In this document: piece after piece, positions 26,569 through 36,324 of the stretch
How the letters are laid out: every line of letters begins with the position of its first letter
Numbering within the stretch: position 1 is the first letter of the stretch
NCBI RefSeq assembly: GCF_000967195.1
Contig: NZ_KQ033871.1
Location: forward strand, 1,867,035 to 1,931,034
Direction: 5' to 3'
DNA: 64,000 bases
Origin: Lactobacillus kullabergensis
GTDB taxonomy: Bacteria > Bacillota > Bacilli > Lactobacillales > Lactobacillaceae
The notes under the pieces: model-generated
Database searches by the model: none
What the model was told of the DNA's origin: nothing
What the model saw: the letters and a program-made list of their open reading frames with translations, nothing else
Translations under genes and position numbers: made by a program

Positions 26569-27489
26569 TTATACTCCTAGTTCTAACGGCAGTTTATGTA
26601 ATAAAGCCGAATCAGCTAAACCTAAATGAACAGCTAATTGCCGCTTTTCTGCTTCATTTAAGTCCATAATAGGCAGGCGACATCCACCAGCTGGTAAGCC
26701 TTGTGCATTTAACACAGCTTTAACTGGAGATGGTGAAGGATACATGAACAAGGCTTGCATCTTTGGCATTAGTCGTCTTTGCAATTTCCCTGCTGCAGCT
26801 ACTTTGCCCTGATCTAAATCATCATACATTTCACGCATGGCCGAGCCATAAATATGAGAAGCTACCGAAATCACTCCTTTTGCACCTAAAACTTTAGCAG
26901 TTAAAGATTGCAGGTCTTCGCCTGTATACACTAAAAAGTCACTTGCTGCGTGTTCAACAATATATTCTAAGTCTTCTAACTCCGCACATTGCTTAACACC
27001 AGCAATTTTAGGATTATGCGACAGACTAACCAAAGTTTCTTTACTAATCTTAATTCCTGTTCGACCTGGAATGTTATAAATAATAATTGGTACGGGAGAA
27101 TTTTCTGCTACTTTTTCAAAGTGGGCTATAATGCCTCTTTGATTAGGCTTGTTATAATATGGCGCTACTACCAAAGCCATATCAATGCCGGGAATTTGCC
27201 CTACTTCTTGAGTAAATGCAACTGTCTGTTCAGTATTATTACTGCCCGTGCCCGCAATTACAGGGACTCGTCCTGCAATTATTTGAGCAAAATTAGTATA
27301 TAGTTCTATTTTTTCGTCATGGGTCATTGTTGCTGTTTCACCAGTGGTACCCCCAATCACAAAGCCGTTGCTGCCCGTATTAATTAAATGTTCTGTCAAT
27401 TCTTTCAGTCCGGGATAATCAACTTTTCCTTCTTTATTAAAGGGCGTAATTATCGCGGTCATTAAATCCGCTTTATCAAAATTAGTCAT
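26569..27489 (-). CDS. dapA: 4-hydroxy-tetrahydrodipicolinate synthase
   Basis: DapA condenses pyruvate with aspartate semialdehyde, the branch point to lysine. The 306-residue barrel protein has the substrate motif [10 protein letters not shown] near 43, YNIPGRTGI near 136 with the active-site tyrosine, and the Schiff-base lysine in IAGVKQC near 165 (the usual form is GIKEA). Ribosome site AAGGAGAAAG precedes the ATG. Confidence 0.94.
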   Translation of the reverse strand: MTNFDKADLMTAIITPFNKEGKVDYPGLKELTEHLINTGSNGFVIGGTTGETATMTHDEKIELYTNFAQIIAGRVPVIAGTGSNNTEQTVAFTQEVGQIPGIDMALVVAPYYNKPNQRGIIAHFEKVAENSPVPIIIYNIPGRTGIKISKETLVSLSHNPKIAGVKQCAELEDLEYIVEHAASDFLVYTGEDLQSLTAKVLGAKGVISVASHIYGSAMREMYDDLDQGKVAAAGKLQRRLMPKMQALFMYPSPSPVKAVLNAQGLPAGGCRLPIMDLNEAEKRQLAVHLGLADSALLHKLPLELGV

Positions 27490-27506
27490 GTCTTTCTCCT
27501 TTTGAG

Positions 27507-28646
27507 CTACATATGACTCAGTAAAAAACCTACCATTGCTTTAATTCCTATTACTATTGCTTCTTCGTGTGGATTAAAGGTTGCAGAATGGAGTTGAGAA
27601 TTATCGTTCACTCCCAGCCAGAACATAGTACCGGGAATTTGTGCCAGTAAGTAGCCAAAGTCTTCCCCTGTCATAGCCGGTTGCATCTCTTGGTAGTTAA
27701 TTTGAGGATTTTTCTTCATATAATTAATGAATTCTGCTGTAATTTGGGGGTCATTTTCAACTGGCAAATAACCACCCTGATTAAGCTGCAAATCAACCTT
27801 AGCATTAAAACTCTGCGCTATTCCTTGAGTCACATCCCGCAGGCGTTGATCGATTCTTTCAATCATTTTTTGGGTTAGTCCGCGAATAGTTCCTTCTAGA
27901 TGAGCATGACCTGCAATAGCATTTCTAACTGTTCCAGCCCTGACCTTTCCTATTGTGATAACTCCGCTTGCAATGGGATCAATACTACGTGAGACAATTG
28001 TCTGAATTTGTTCTATTAAAGAAGCAGCAGCTACTACCATATCGTTAGCTTGCTGTGGATATGCGGCATGTCCATCTTTACCATATAAATCAATATTGAT
28101 TTCAGTTGTCCCCGCAAATAATGTTCCCAAACGGCAGCCAATTGTGCCAGTAGGCAAATCAGGAGTAACATGCAAGGCAAAGAACTCGTCTGGACGCCAT
28201 TTACCAGAAAAAATTCCAGCTTCATAGGCTTTTTTACCGCCACTTTCACTTTCTTCAGCTGGTTGAAAAAAGAAAAGCAAATTATCCTGTGGCTGATGTT
28301 CACAAAAATAAGCCAAAATTCCTAGGGCTACCGTCATGTGGATATCGTGACCACAGGCGTGCATTTGACCTTGAGTTTGAGAAGCAAACGCCAAGCCGGT
28401 ATCTTCTTTAATTGGGAGACCATCTATATCTGCTCGATAACCAATTGTTTTTTGCGGTTTGCTTCCCTGAACCCTGACCAATATTGCTGTGGGCAGCTCA
28501 GGGCATGTGCGAACTTCAATATATTTTTGAGTAAAATTGCCAATAATCTGTAATAAATATTTTTGTGTTTGGTGTTCATGCAAGGCTAATTCAGGGATTT
28601 GATGTAAATCGCGGCGGATTTTAACAAGTTGCTCAGAAGTTAACAT
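27507..28646 (-). CDS. N-acetyldiaminopimelate deacetylase
   Basis: The 379-residue M20-family metalloamidase has the metal motif [13 protein letters not shown] near 95-107, [12 protein letters not shown] near 130 with the catalytic/ligand glutamates, and a lid domain with [16 protein letters not shown] near 190. In the acetylase pathway it removes the acetyl group to give LL-diaminopimelate. The role follows from its position between dapH and dapA; on sequence alone it is an M20 amidohydrolase of the hippurate hydrolase type. Confidence 0.87.
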   Translation of the reverse strand: MLTSEQLVKIRRDLHQIPELALHEHQTQKYLLQIIGNFTQKYIEVRTCPELPTAILVRVQGSKPQKTIGYRADIDGLPIKEDTGLAFASQTQGQMHACGHDIHMTVALGILAYFCEHQPQDNLLFFFQPAEESESGGKKAYEAGIFSGKWRPDEFFALHVTPDLPTGTIGCRLGTLFAGTTEINIDLYGKDGHAAYPQQANDMVVAAASLIEQIQTIVSRSIDPIASGVITIGKVRAGTVRNAIAGHAHLEGTIRGLTQKMIERIDQRLRDVTQGIAQSFNAKVDLQLNQGGYLPVENDPQITAEFINYMKKNPQINYQEMQPAMTGEDFGYLLAQIPGTMFWLGVNDNSQLHSATFNPHEEAIVIGIKAMVGFLLSHM

Positions 28647-28650
28647 TAAT

Positions 28651-29361
28651 TCACAGCTTTCTTAATCCCTGTTCAATTCCTGTCTTAGAGGCAGTTTTTT
28701 GATCACGCATTTTAACAACTTTTGCCGGCACTCCGGCAACGACGCTGTTCGCAGGTACATCTTTTGTTACTACCGCCCCGGCGGCTACTACCGCATGGTC
28801 GCCAACTTGGACTCCTTCTAAAACCACGGCATTAGCACCAATCAAAACGTTTTTGCCAATTTTCACAGGTTGTGCTGAAGCCGGTTCGACAACTCCGGCA
28901 ATTACGGCACCCGCTCCTACATGGCTGTTAGCACCAATGATTGCTCTACCGCCCAAAACAGCATTCATATCAATCATGGCATTTTCACCAATTTCCGCAC
29001 CAATATTAATGACTGCACCCATCATGATTACAGCATTTTTCCCTATCTCAACGTTTTCACGGATAAGCGCACCCGGTTCAATTCTGGCGGAAATATTTTT
29101 TAAATCCAATAATGGAATGGCAGAATTACGACTGACATTTTCCACTTGATAATATGTTATCTTCTTGGCGTTTTTTTCTAAAAAAGGTTCCAAGACTTGC
29201 CAATCTCCAAAAACGACACCAGTGTGAGTTTCATTAAAAATTTTGCAGTTTTCAGGCCAGTCTAACTTAGCCATCTCACCTTTGACATATACTTTAACTG
29301 GTGTTTTTTTGGTTGAATTAGCAATGAAATCAATGATTTCAGCAGCCGACATTTTTTTCAT
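28651..29361 (-). CDS. dapH: tetrahydrodipicolinate N-acetyltransferase
   Basis: DapH (also called DapD, acetyl form) acetylates tetrahydrodipicolinate. The 236-residue protein has an N-terminal alpha/beta part and, from about 90 to 215, a left-handed beta-helix of hexapeptide repeats ([20 protein letters not shown], then [20 protein letters not shown]). The length and the N-terminal domain [20 protein letters not shown] match the acetyl rather than the succinyl enzyme. It lies between lysA and the deacetylase gene. Confidence 0.93.
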   Translation of the reverse strand: MKKMSAAEIIDFIANSTKKTPVKVYVKGEMAKLDWPENCKIFNETHTGVVFGDWQVLEPFLEKNAKKITYYQVENVSRNSAIPLLDLKNISARIEPGALIRENVEIGKNAVIMMGAVINIGAEIGENAMIDMNAVLGGRAIIGANSHVGAGAVIAGVVEPASAQPVKIGKNVLIGANAVVLEGVQVGDHAVVAAGAVVTKDVPANSVVAGVPAKVVKMRDQKTASKTGIEQGLRKL

Positions 29362-29370
29362 ATTTATTAA

Positions 29371-30684
29371 TTATCCTTTCGTTTGATAAAAGCGATCATG
29401 GTTGATTAGATCCGCATAAGTTTCACGTGTAACTACTACTTGTGCTTGACCATTTTCTGCAAATACAACGGCTGGCCGTGGAACACGGTTGTAATTTGAA
29501 GCCATACTATAGCCATAAGCCCCAGTTGCCAGAACTGCAATTACATCACCTGGTTTACTTTGAGGCAGTGCCAGTTCGTTAATAAGAATATCGCCTGATT
29601 CACAATAGCGCCCTGCCAGTCTGACAGTTTCTTCAGGCTCTGCATGAGGATTTTCTGCTAATAATGCCTCATATTGTGCTTGATAAAGTGCCGGTCTGAT
29701 ATTATCTCCCATACCACCATCTACTGTAACGTAAGGCAATAGTCCCGGTACTTCTTTGCGTGCACCAACTGTATATAAGCTATAACCAGCCTCTCCTACA
29801 ATTGAACGACCCGGTTCTATCCAGATAGCCGGCATTTTTAAGTGACTTTCTTGTATGCATTTTTTAACTGTCTGCACTATTTGACTGATAAAAGTTTGCG
29901 CAGTCAAAGCTTTGTCCTGCTTGGTATATCTAATGCCAAACCCGCCACCTAAATTTAAGACTTGAGGCTGGTAATCATATTTTTGTTTCAAGTTATTGAC
30001 CAGTTGCATAAGTTTTTCAACTTCCAGCTTAAAACCCGCTGTTTCCAAAATTTGTGAACCGATATGTGCATGCAAGCCAATCAAGTCCATCTGTTTATTA
30101 GCTTTTACCTCTAAAAATGCCTGCTCGGCTTGGCCTGATCTAATATCAAAACCAAATTTACTGTCCTCTTGACCAGTTTGATCATACTCGTGAGTATGTG
30201 CTGAGACAGCTGGAGTTAGCCTCAGCATTACTTGCACTTGAGCATTTGTTTTTTGCAAAATTTGCGTCAGCAACTTAATTTCATAAAAATTATCTAAAAC
30301 AATGACACCGACATGGTTTTGCACAGCCATTAATAACTCATCTGCTGTCTTATTATTACCATGAAAACTGATTTTTTCTGCCGGAAATCCTGCTTTTAAG
30401 GCTGTATACAATTCGCCGCCAGAAACAACATCAACATGTCCGCCAAGTTCATTAATTACCTGATAAATCGCAATTGTAGCAAAAGCCTTACTGGCATAAC
30501 TAATTGCATAATTCACATTTTCTTCTGCAAATGCATTTTGGAAAGCCTGAAATTGCTGTTTGATTTTTTGTACGTCATAAACAACTAATGGAGTACCAAA
30601 TTCTTTTGCCAGTTTCAATGCATCTACCCCACCAATTGCTAAGTGACCTTGAGCGTTAGTCTGGTAATAATCATTAGCAGCCAT
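29371..30684 (-). CDS. lysA: diaminopimelate decarboxylase
   Basis: LysA decarboxylates meso-diaminopimelate to lysine. The 437-residue alanine-racemase-fold PLP enzyme shows YASKAFAT near 63 with the PLP lysine, ISFHGNNK near 105, LNLGGGFGIRYTK near 250, IEPGRSIVGEAG near 292, and CESGDIL near 360. It is the first structural gene behind the lysine riboswitch. Ribosome site GGGAGAG precedes the ATG. Having lysA first links the last biosynthetic step directly to lysine sensing. Confidence 0.95.
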   Translation of the reverse strand: MAANDYYQTNAQGHLAIGGVDALKLAKEFGTPLVVYDVQKIKQQFQAFQNAFAEENVNYAISYASKAFATIAIYQVINELGGHVDVVSGGELYTALKAGFPAEKISFHGNNKTADELLMAVQNHVGVIVLDNFYEIKLLTQILQKTNAQVQVMLRLTPAVSAHTHEYDQTGQEDSKFGFDIRSGQAEQAFLEVKANKQMDLIGLHAHIGSQILETAGFKLEVEKLMQLVNNLKQKYDYQPQVLNLGGGFGIRYTKQDKALTAQTFISQIVQTVKKCIQESHLKMPAIWIEPGRSIVGEAGYSLYTVGARKEVPGLLPYVTVDGGMGDNIRPALYQAQYEALLAENPHAEPEETVRLAGRYCESGDILINELALPQSKPGDVIAVLATGAYGYSMASNYNRVPRPAVVFAENGQAQVVVTRETYADLINHDRFYQTKG

Positions 30685-30708
30685 TTAAGTCTCTCCCTTT
30701 TGTTAAAT

Positions 30709-30747
30709 AAAAAAGGCTCTTTTGTTGTGCTTAACAAAAGAGTCCTT
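30709..30747 (-). terminator. lysine riboswitch terminator
   Basis: GGCTCTTTTGTT (30715-30726) pairs with AACAAAAGAGTCC (30733-30745). On the minus strand a T run follows. It lies between the lysine aptamer and lysA and is the expected ligand-stabilised attenuator. Confidence 0.88.
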
Positions 30748-30761
30748 CAAGTTATTATCTG

Positions 30762-30945
30762 GTATCAATTTTGTCGATAGCGCTCCGCGAATATAAAATT
30801 GCGACAGTTCGTAACCTGTTAGATTACGTCCCAGCTAATTAATTACCGCAATAATTAATGCTTCGGCAACCGCCCCTTTAACTGGCTTCTTAGTTTTTGC
30901 AGAAACTCCACCAGCTACTTTTGTTGGTTGCAACCTCTTCGATTT
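30762..30945 (-). ncRNA. lysine riboswitch (L box)
   Basis: On the minus strand the region shows the L-box landmarks in order: GAAGAGGTTGC, AAAAGTAGCTGG, TTAAAGGGGCGGTTGCCGAA and GCTGGGACGTAAT, within a multi-helix layout of about 180 bases. A terminator and lysA follow. A canonical minus-strand promoter lies just upstream (TTGACA 30975-30980, TAATAT 30952-30957, 17 bases apart). Lysine binding should stop transcription of the seven-gene operon. Confidence 0.9.
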
Positions 30946-30951
30946 ATTAAA

Positions 30952-30980
30952 ATATTATTATTAATTAATATGATTGTCAA
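30952..30980 (-). promoter_or_regulatory. promoter of the lysine operon
   Basis: On the minus strand TTGACA (30975-30980) and TAATAT (30952-30957) have a 17-base spacer. Transcription would start a few bases before the lysine aptamer. Confidence 0.8.
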
Positions 30981-31154
30981 CCATTTTTGCTGGTAAATAT
31001 TTTTTGATTTTCAAATCCGCAAAATTATTTTTTACAATTGATTTTTTTAAAGTTATAACAAATGCTATTAAGACCGGCATTTATCGAGAGTCTTTTTACC
31101 AAAGTTTTCTTAAGAGAAATAATAGCGTTATTAATTAGCAACTTTCTTTTTCAG

Positions 31155-31182
31155 TTGAAGATTAAAATTTTAATGTTAAAAT
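31155..31182 (+). promoter_or_regulatory. promoter of aspartokinase-dapF
   Basis: TTGAAG (31155-31160) and TAAAAT (31177-31182) have a 16-base spacer. The leader to 31229 is too short for a second lysine riboswitch, so this unit appears to be outside riboswitch control. Nothing else is seen in 30985-31150 except AT-rich sequence with a loose inverted repeat (TGCTATTA / TAATAGCG). Confidence 0.6.
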
Positions 31183-31228
31183 CCAATACTAATTACTTAA
31201 ATTAAATTTAATTGTGAAAGGTATTAAC

Positions 31229-32578
31229 ATGAAAGTTGTAAAATTTGGTGGTAGTTCTCTAGCTGACGGAGAACAGTTTCAAAAAGTTTTAAAAATTATT
31301 AATGCTGATCCGGCTCGTAAAATTGTAGTTACTTCAGCGCCAGGAAAAAGATATAAAAATGACACTAAAGTAACAGATTTATTAATAAAATATGCCCAGG
31401 AAACAATTAATAAACAAAATTATAGTGAAACTGTTACAACAATTTGGTCCAGGTATCATGACATTGCCGCTTATTTTAAAATACCCGAACAATTACTAAA
31501 GCCTCTATTGCAGGAATTACATAATCTGCCTCAAGTTTCTTATCCAAGTAAAGATTTTTTAATGGCAGGCTTTAAAGCACATGGAGAAAAACTAAATGCA
31601 CAGCTTCTGACTTTAATTTTACAAAGTTTACATCTACCCGCTCGTTTCTTAGACCCGAAAGAGTCTGGCTTTATAGTGACTGATAATCCTAATGACACCC
31701 AGGTTTTGCCGGAAACTTACAGCAATTTGCAGAAGTGGACTCAAACTTCAGACTTATTAATTGTTCCTGGCTTTTATGGTGTTACTCAAGACGGTTTAAT
31801 TGCTACTTTTTCTCGTGGTGGTTCTGATATTACCGGAGCAATTTGGGCACGGGGACTTGATGCTGACCTTTATGAAAATTTCACTGATGTCGATGCTATT
31901 TACGCTGCTGATCCTAGAATAGTTACGCATCCCCACGCTGTTAATGTTATGACATACCGCGAGTTGCGAGAACTGTCATATGCGGGCTTTTCAGTTTTTC
32001 ACGATGAAGCTATTATTCCTGCAATTGAAGGACAAATACCAATTAATGTCAAAAATACCAATCACCCAGATTTACCGGGAACAATGATCGTACCTGAAAA
32101 TAACTTCCAGCCTCAAAGTACAATTACAGGAGTAGCTAGTTCTGGTCATTTTGCAGCATTATATTTACATAAATACTTGCTAAATAAACAGGTTGGTTTT
32201 ACTCTTAAATTACTACAAATTTTTTATAAATTTAATATATCTTATGAGCACATGCCTTCAGGAATTGATGATTTAACTGTGATTTTTGACAAACGCCAAT
32301 TTAATGAGCAAATTCGCCAGCAAATGTGTTTTGAAATTCAACAGGCACTTAATCCTGATCAATTAGAGTGGATCGATGACTATGCCATTATCATGGTTGT
32401 AGGAGAAGGAATGAAAAACAAAATTGGCGTAATGAAGAATATCACGCTGCCTCTGGCACAAAAGCATATTGCAATTCATATGATTAACCAAGGTGCTTCA
32501 CGAATCTCAATTATGCTGGGTACCAAAAAAGCGGACGCAGCTGCTGCTGTTAGAGAAATTTACCACCAGTTTTTTTAA
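31229..32578 (+). CDS. lysC: aspartate kinase
   Basis: It phosphorylates aspartate, the committed step toward lysine, threonine and methionine. The 449-residue protein has KFGGSSLADG at 4-13, FSRGGSDITGA near 197, TDVDAIYAADPR near 221 and C-terminal ACT domains (about 300-449). The N-terminal kinase domain carries the long insert seen in monofunctional class III enzymes. The ATG at 31229 follows AAAGG; the upstream in-frame GTG at 31214 overlaps that site and is unlikely. dapF follows after 21 bases. Confidence 0.93.
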   Translation: MKVVKFGGSSLADGEQFQKVLKIINADPARKIVVTSAPGKRYKNDTKVTDLLIKYAQETINKQNYSETVTTIWSRYHDIAAYFKIPEQLLKPLLQELHNLPQVSYPSKDFLMAGFKAHGEKLNAQLLTLILQSLHLPARFLDPKESGFIVTDNPNDTQVLPETYSNLQKWTQTSDLLIVPGFYGVTQDGLIATFSRGGSDITGAIWARGLDADLYENFTDVDAIYAADPRIVTHPHAVNVMTYRELRELSYAGFSVFHDEAIIPAIEGQIPINVKNTNHPDLPGTMIVPENNFQPQSTITGVASSGHFAALYLHKYLLNKQVGFTLKLLQIFYKFNISYEHMPSGIDDLTVIFDKRQFNEQIRQQMCFEIQQALNPDQLEWIDDYAIIMVVGEGMKNKIGVMKNITLPLAQKHIAIHMINQGASRISIMLGTKKADAAAAVREIYHQFF

Positions 32579-32599
32579 TTAATTTAAGGAGCAATTTTT

Positions 32600-33586
32600 A
32601 TGGTACAACTACAAAAAGTTCACGGTTCACAGAATAAATTTTTTCTACTAGATCAAACACAATTGCAAAACCCTTTAACTAAAAATGAATTAGTTAATTT
32701 GGCTCGGCAAATAACTAACTCTGCCACTGGATTATTAAACGGAGCTGATGGTCTGTTAGTAGTCAGCAATTCGCATCATCCACAAGCTTTAGGCAAAATG
32801 CAGGTCATTAATGCTGATGGTTCTTTTGCTTCCATGTGTGGCAATGGCTTACGGACTGTGGGCCGTTATCTAGCGCAAAAATTTCACAAAAAATCTTTCA
32901 AGGTTGAAACAATGCAAAGTGATTTACGTGTTAGTTGTCAGCCGGACTGGGCGCAAAACGTTAAAGCAGTCAGTGTCGAAATTAGTCCGGTTAGTTTTGC
33001 AGCTGCAGATCTTCCTTTTACCAACTTAGGCTGCTCTGAACTACTAAACCAAGCAATACCTGAATTTGCACCCAAGTTAACCTTTTCAGCAGTCGCTGTC
33101 CCCAACCCTCATTTGATTAGTTTAGTTTCAGATGATGTTTTAAAAAGTGACTTGTTAGCAAATTTAGGAACAAAATTAAATCATAAAAATCCTTATTTTC
33201 CAGATGGAGTAAATGTCAGTTTTGCTCAAGTTCTGAGTTCTGACCACCTTTTCGTTCGCACTTTTGAGCGCGGTGTTGGTTTTACCAATGCTTGTGGTAC
33301 TGGCATGTCTGCAGCAAGCTTAATTTACGCTTTGACTAACAAGTCAGAGGATCTGTTTGATAAATTGCTGACTGTTTCAAATCCCGGAGGATTTGTCCAA
33401 ATAAAGGTACATAGCAACGCCAATAGCTATTGGATTGAATTAATTGGAAATGCGACAGTTACACATTACATTGACGTTGCAGAAAGTACCTTGCACCAGA
33501 AGCAGCCTGATTTTAATAATTTTAAGATTACCACTACTTCAGAGAATGAAGCATATCAGAATTTTATTGCTGTGAATAATAACTAA
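32600..33586 (+). CDS. dapF: diaminopimelate epimerase
   Basis: DapF converts LL- to meso-diaminopimelate. The 328-residue protein has both catalytic cysteine motifs, MCGNGLRTVGR near 80 and NACGTGMSAA near 230, plus the N-terminal HGSQNKFFLLD substrate region. It is about 50 residues longer than the common 275-280 form, mainly in central and C-terminal stretches. It completes, with the divergent operon, a full aspartate-to-lysine set. Ribosome site AAGGAG precedes the ATG. Confidence 0.94.
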   Translation: MVQLQKVHGSQNKFFLLDQTQLQNPLTKNELVNLARQITNSATGLLNGADGLLVVSNSHHPQALGKMQVINADGSFASMCGNGLRTVGRYLAQKFHKKSFKVETMQSDLRVSCQPDWAQNVKAVSVEISPVSFAAADLPFTNLGCSELLNQAIPEFAPKLTFSAVAVPNPHLISLVSDDVLKSDLLANLGTKLNHKNPYFPDGVNVSFAQVLSSDHLFVRTFERGVGFTNACGTGMSAASLIYALTNKSEDLFDKLLTVSNPGGFVQIKVHSNANSYWIELIGNATVTHYIDVAESTLHQKQPDFNNFKITTTSENEAYQNFIAVNNN

Positions 33587-33601
33587 AGTAGCTGATATTT
33601 T

Positions 33602-33632
33602 AAAAACCAAACTTAAACAAGTTTGGTTTTTT
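33602..33632. terminator. terminator after dapF
   Basis: AAAAACCAAACTT pairs with AAGTTTGGTTTTT around AAAC. It can serve dapF (plus) and the convergent LysR gene (minus). Confidence 0.88.
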
Positions 33633-33702
33633 ATGGCTTATGTTTAAATATATAAATTAATAAGTTAATATATTAATATTAAATATAACAAAAAATAATA
33701 TT

Positions 33703-34596
33703 TTATTTCCATGTTAATTCTTTCTTTTTTATCCAGTTTTTAAAATGCAATACAGCTTTTGAATTATCATCTTTTCTAATAGCGATACCGTATCTGAGCT
33801 TTAAATCTGTCTTAAGTGGCCTAGTATAAATAGTTGAATCATTTGGATCAGTGACGAAATTACACCATAATCCTAATGCTAAACCAGATTGCACCATGGC
33901 GTTTTCCGCGGTTATATTATTAGCATAAGTAATATCTATATTTTTATTTAGCTTGCTAATTTTTTTTTGCAAGTTGATAGAAATTGTAGGGAGCCATTGT
34001 GTATCAAGAAAAATAATACTTTTAAAATCTAAATCTTTTACATAAATTTCTTTATTAAAAAAATAATTTTCATTTTTAGGAATACTGATTACATAATGGC
34101 CATTTGTTAAATTAATATAATGTAAATCTGACATGTGTCTGACAATATCTGGCATAGTAAATATTATATCAAGATCACCATTACTAAGTCTTTGCTTGAG
34201 ATTCTCATGACTATGTATTTCTAAAAAAATTTTTACTGTAGGATTTTCATTTTTATATTCTTTTATAATTCCAGGCAATTCTGCAATCTCCCATGGTGTG
34301 CCACTATAGCCAATGCTTAAATCAGTTTGATCGTTATCGTTAGCATGCTGAGCTTCTTGTTTAGCTTTATAATATATATTGATAAGAGATTTGATATTAA
34401 TATAAAAAATTTTACCTGATTTTGTTAAATTGACTGTTCTTCGATTCCTAATAAAAAGCTTAAAGCCTAATTGATTTTCCAATTTAGAAATATTTTGGGA
34501 AACAGCCGACTGAGATATATTTAGTTTTAATGCTGTTTGCGTAAAACTCAAATTTTCTGCTAGATTTATAAAAATTGATAATTGTTCTATATTCAT
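33703..34596 (-). CDS. LysR-family transcriptional regulator
   Basis: The 297-residue protein has the N-terminal winged helix-turn-helix (IFINLAENLSFTQTALKLNI, then SQSAVSQNISKLENQLGFKL) and a full-length LysR effector-binding domain from about 90. It is divergent from the flavoprotein gene, with 113 bases between the starts, so it is the likely regulator of that gene and perhaps of the following esterase. The inducer is not known. Confidence 0.9.
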   Translation of the reverse strand: MNIEQLSIFINLAENLSFTQTALKLNISQSAVSQNISKLENQLGFKLFIRNRRTVNLTKSGKIFYINIKSLINIYYKAKQEAQHANDNDQTDLSIGYSGTPWEIAELPGIIKEYKNENPTVKIFLEIHSHENLKQRLSNGDLDIIFTMPDIVRHMSDLHYINLTNGHYVISIPKNENYFFNKEIYVKDLDFKSIIFLDTQWLPTISINLQKKISKLNKNIDITYANNITAENAMVQSGLALGLWCNFVTDPNDSTIYTRPLKTDLKLRYGIAIRKDDNSKAVLHFKNWIKKKELTWK

Positions 34597-34672
34597 TGTA
34601 ACTTATTAGTTTTCCTTATTAGTCATTGCAAAATGGATAATAACATATACTTGAAAAATGGTAAATTTTATT

Positions 34673-34686
34673 TGTAAGCGATTTGT
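34673..34686 (+). promoter_or_regulatory. cre-like box upstream of the second flavoprotein gene
   Basis: TGTAAGCGATTTGT matches the CcpA cre consensus at 12 of 14 positions and lies 24 bases before the start codon, a position suited to repression. Confidence 0.4.
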
Positions 34687-34709
34687 TTATGAAATAGAGG
34701 TAAAGTAAT

Positions 34710-36173
34710 ATGTTAACTAATAAAAATAAATATGATGTAGTAATAGTAGGCGGAGGACTATCTGGCTTAATTTCTGCTTTTCAAGCAGCTGATAAAGGCT
34801 TGAAAACATTAGTCCTAGAAAAGGGACGAAATTTAGGTGGTAGTGGTAATTATGTCGAAGGCTTATGTGCAGTTGGAACAGAAATGCAAAAAGCAAAAGG
34901 CATAAATTATACTCCTTCTCAACTAGTACAAACTGAATTAAATTATTCTCATTATGAAGCAGACAGTCGCAGTTTGAAAGAATACTTTAATGAAAGTGCT
35001 GAGACTCTAAAATGGTTACAATCAAAAATGGGAGTGGAATTTACCGAAGTTACTAAATTAGGCTCAGGTATGGTAACTTGGCACTTACTAAAAGGACAAG
35101 GTAAAGAACAAATTCAAAAAAACATTATTCCTTCAGTAAAAAAGGTGGGTTGTGAAATTGAGGTTTCTGTTTCTGCACAAAAAATTTTAAAAGACGGAAA
35201 AGGAAAAGTATCTGGATTAGTTATTAAAAGTGAAGCTAATGGAGCAGAAGAAGCAATATCTACTAATGCCGTAGTTATTGCTACAGGAGGATTTTTAAAT
35301 AATCCAAAATTATTAAGAGAAGAAACTGGATACGATCCTGATAAAATTATTAATATTAATTCAGGCAAAAACACTGGTGATGGTCAAAAACTTGCTTGGG
35401 CAGCTGGTGCTCAAAGAGTAGCAAAGGGAACTTTAATGGCATTTAATGGCTATCTAAATGACCCCACTAATCCTCCATATAAATACTGGTATTCAGAAAT
35501 GAACACCGCTGCGTCATTACAATCATTACTTTTCGTCAATGAACAAGGCGACCGCTTTGTTAATGAACAAGTAACAGACAATTTTGCTGATTGTGGGAAT
35601 GTTTTTCTTCATCAAAATGCTGTTTATAGCATTATAGATCAAGCTACTGTGGATTATCTAAGTAAAAAAGGTCTATTGAAGATTATTGAAATCTATTATG
35701 AAGACACTAATAAGCCACTCAGCCACTTACAAGAACAAATTGATGAAGCTCTCACACAAAAATTACCATTTATACATAAAGCTAACAGCATTGAAGATTT
35801 AGTGAAAAAACTAAGCTTGACCAATTTAAAGCCTACTGTAGAAAGATATAATGAATTATGTAAAAAGGGTATTGATGAAGATTTTGGAAAAGATTCTCAT
35901 TTTTTGGTTTCAGTAGAAAGGGGACCATTTTATGCTTTTGATCTAGGAGTTGGTGCATTTACAACACTAGGTGGACTAAAAACTGATTTAGATAATCATG
36001 TACTAGATCGAAATGGAAAAATAATTGATGGATTATATGCTATTGGAGCAGACGCGGCTGGAAAATTGTGTGGCGACACTTACAGTCCCAATATTTGTGG
36101 CACTTGCGCAGGGTACTGTGCATATTCTGGCAGAAAAGCAGCTTTAGATATCGCTAAAAATTTAACTAGATAA
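34710..36173 (+). CDS. FAD-dependent reductase-like flavoprotein
   Basis: The 487-residue protein has the FAD motif VVIVGGGLSGLISAF at 10-24, a glycine-rich GRNLGGSGNYVEGLCAVG near 48, and C-terminal FAD-contact segments (GAFTTLGGLKTDLDNHVLD and LYAIGADAAGKLCGD). This is the fumarate-reductase/3-oxosteroid-dehydrogenase fold. Unlike the 8197-10008 protein, it has no FMN-binding domain and so needs another electron donor or uses free FMNH2/NADH. It has no signal peptide. It is divergent from a LysR gene and precedes an esterase gene. Confidence 0.87.
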   Translation: MLTNKNKYDVVIVGGGLSGLISAFQAADKGLKTLVLEKGRNLGGSGNYVEGLCAVGTEMQKAKGINYTPSQLVQTELNYSHYEADSRSLKEYFNESAETLKWLQSKMGVEFTEVTKLGSGMVTWHLLKGQGKEQIQKNIIPSVKKVGCEIEVSVSAQKILKDGKGKVSGLVIKSEANGAEEAISTNAVVIATGGFLNNPKLLREETGYDPDKIININSGKNTGDGQKLAWAAGAQRVAKGTLMAFNGYLNDPTNPPYKYWYSEMNTAASLQSLLFVNEQGDRFVNEQVTDNFADCGNVFLHQNAVYSIIDQATVDYLSKKGLLKIIEIYYEDTNKPLSHLQEQIDEALTQKLPFIHKANSIEDLVKKLSLTNLKPTVERYNELCKKGIDEDFGKDSHFLVSVERGPFYAFDLGVGAFTTLGGLKTDLDNHVLDRNGKIIDGLYAIGADAAGKLCGDTYSPNICGTCAGYCAYSGRKAALDIAKNLTR

Positions 36174-36285
36174 ATTATAAAATAATTTAAAATATTGTAA
36201 GCAATTATTTTACAAAGTGAAAATTTTCTAAGAGATGATTTGACGTTAATTTATGATCTTCTTTTTTACTTATATTGAAGTAAAA

Positions 36286-36306
36286 TATAATACTAAAGCG
36301 ATTACA
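36286..36306 (+). promoter_or_regulatory. esterase -10 box with overlapping cre-like site
   Basis: TATAAT at 36286-36291 is followed by CTAAAGCGATTACA (36293-36306), 12 of 14 matches to the cre consensus, at the expected transcript start. Just upstream, TTGTAA (36195-36200) and TTACAA (36210-36215) form another inverted repeat. Confidence 0.5.
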
Positions 36307-36324
36307 AAAAAGGAGAGCTGTAAA

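Noticed and set aside
30985..31150. Second riboswitch or T-box upstream of aspartokinase
   Set aside because: A loose inverted repeat is present but no L-box or T-box conserved blocks, and it lies upstream of the likely promoter.
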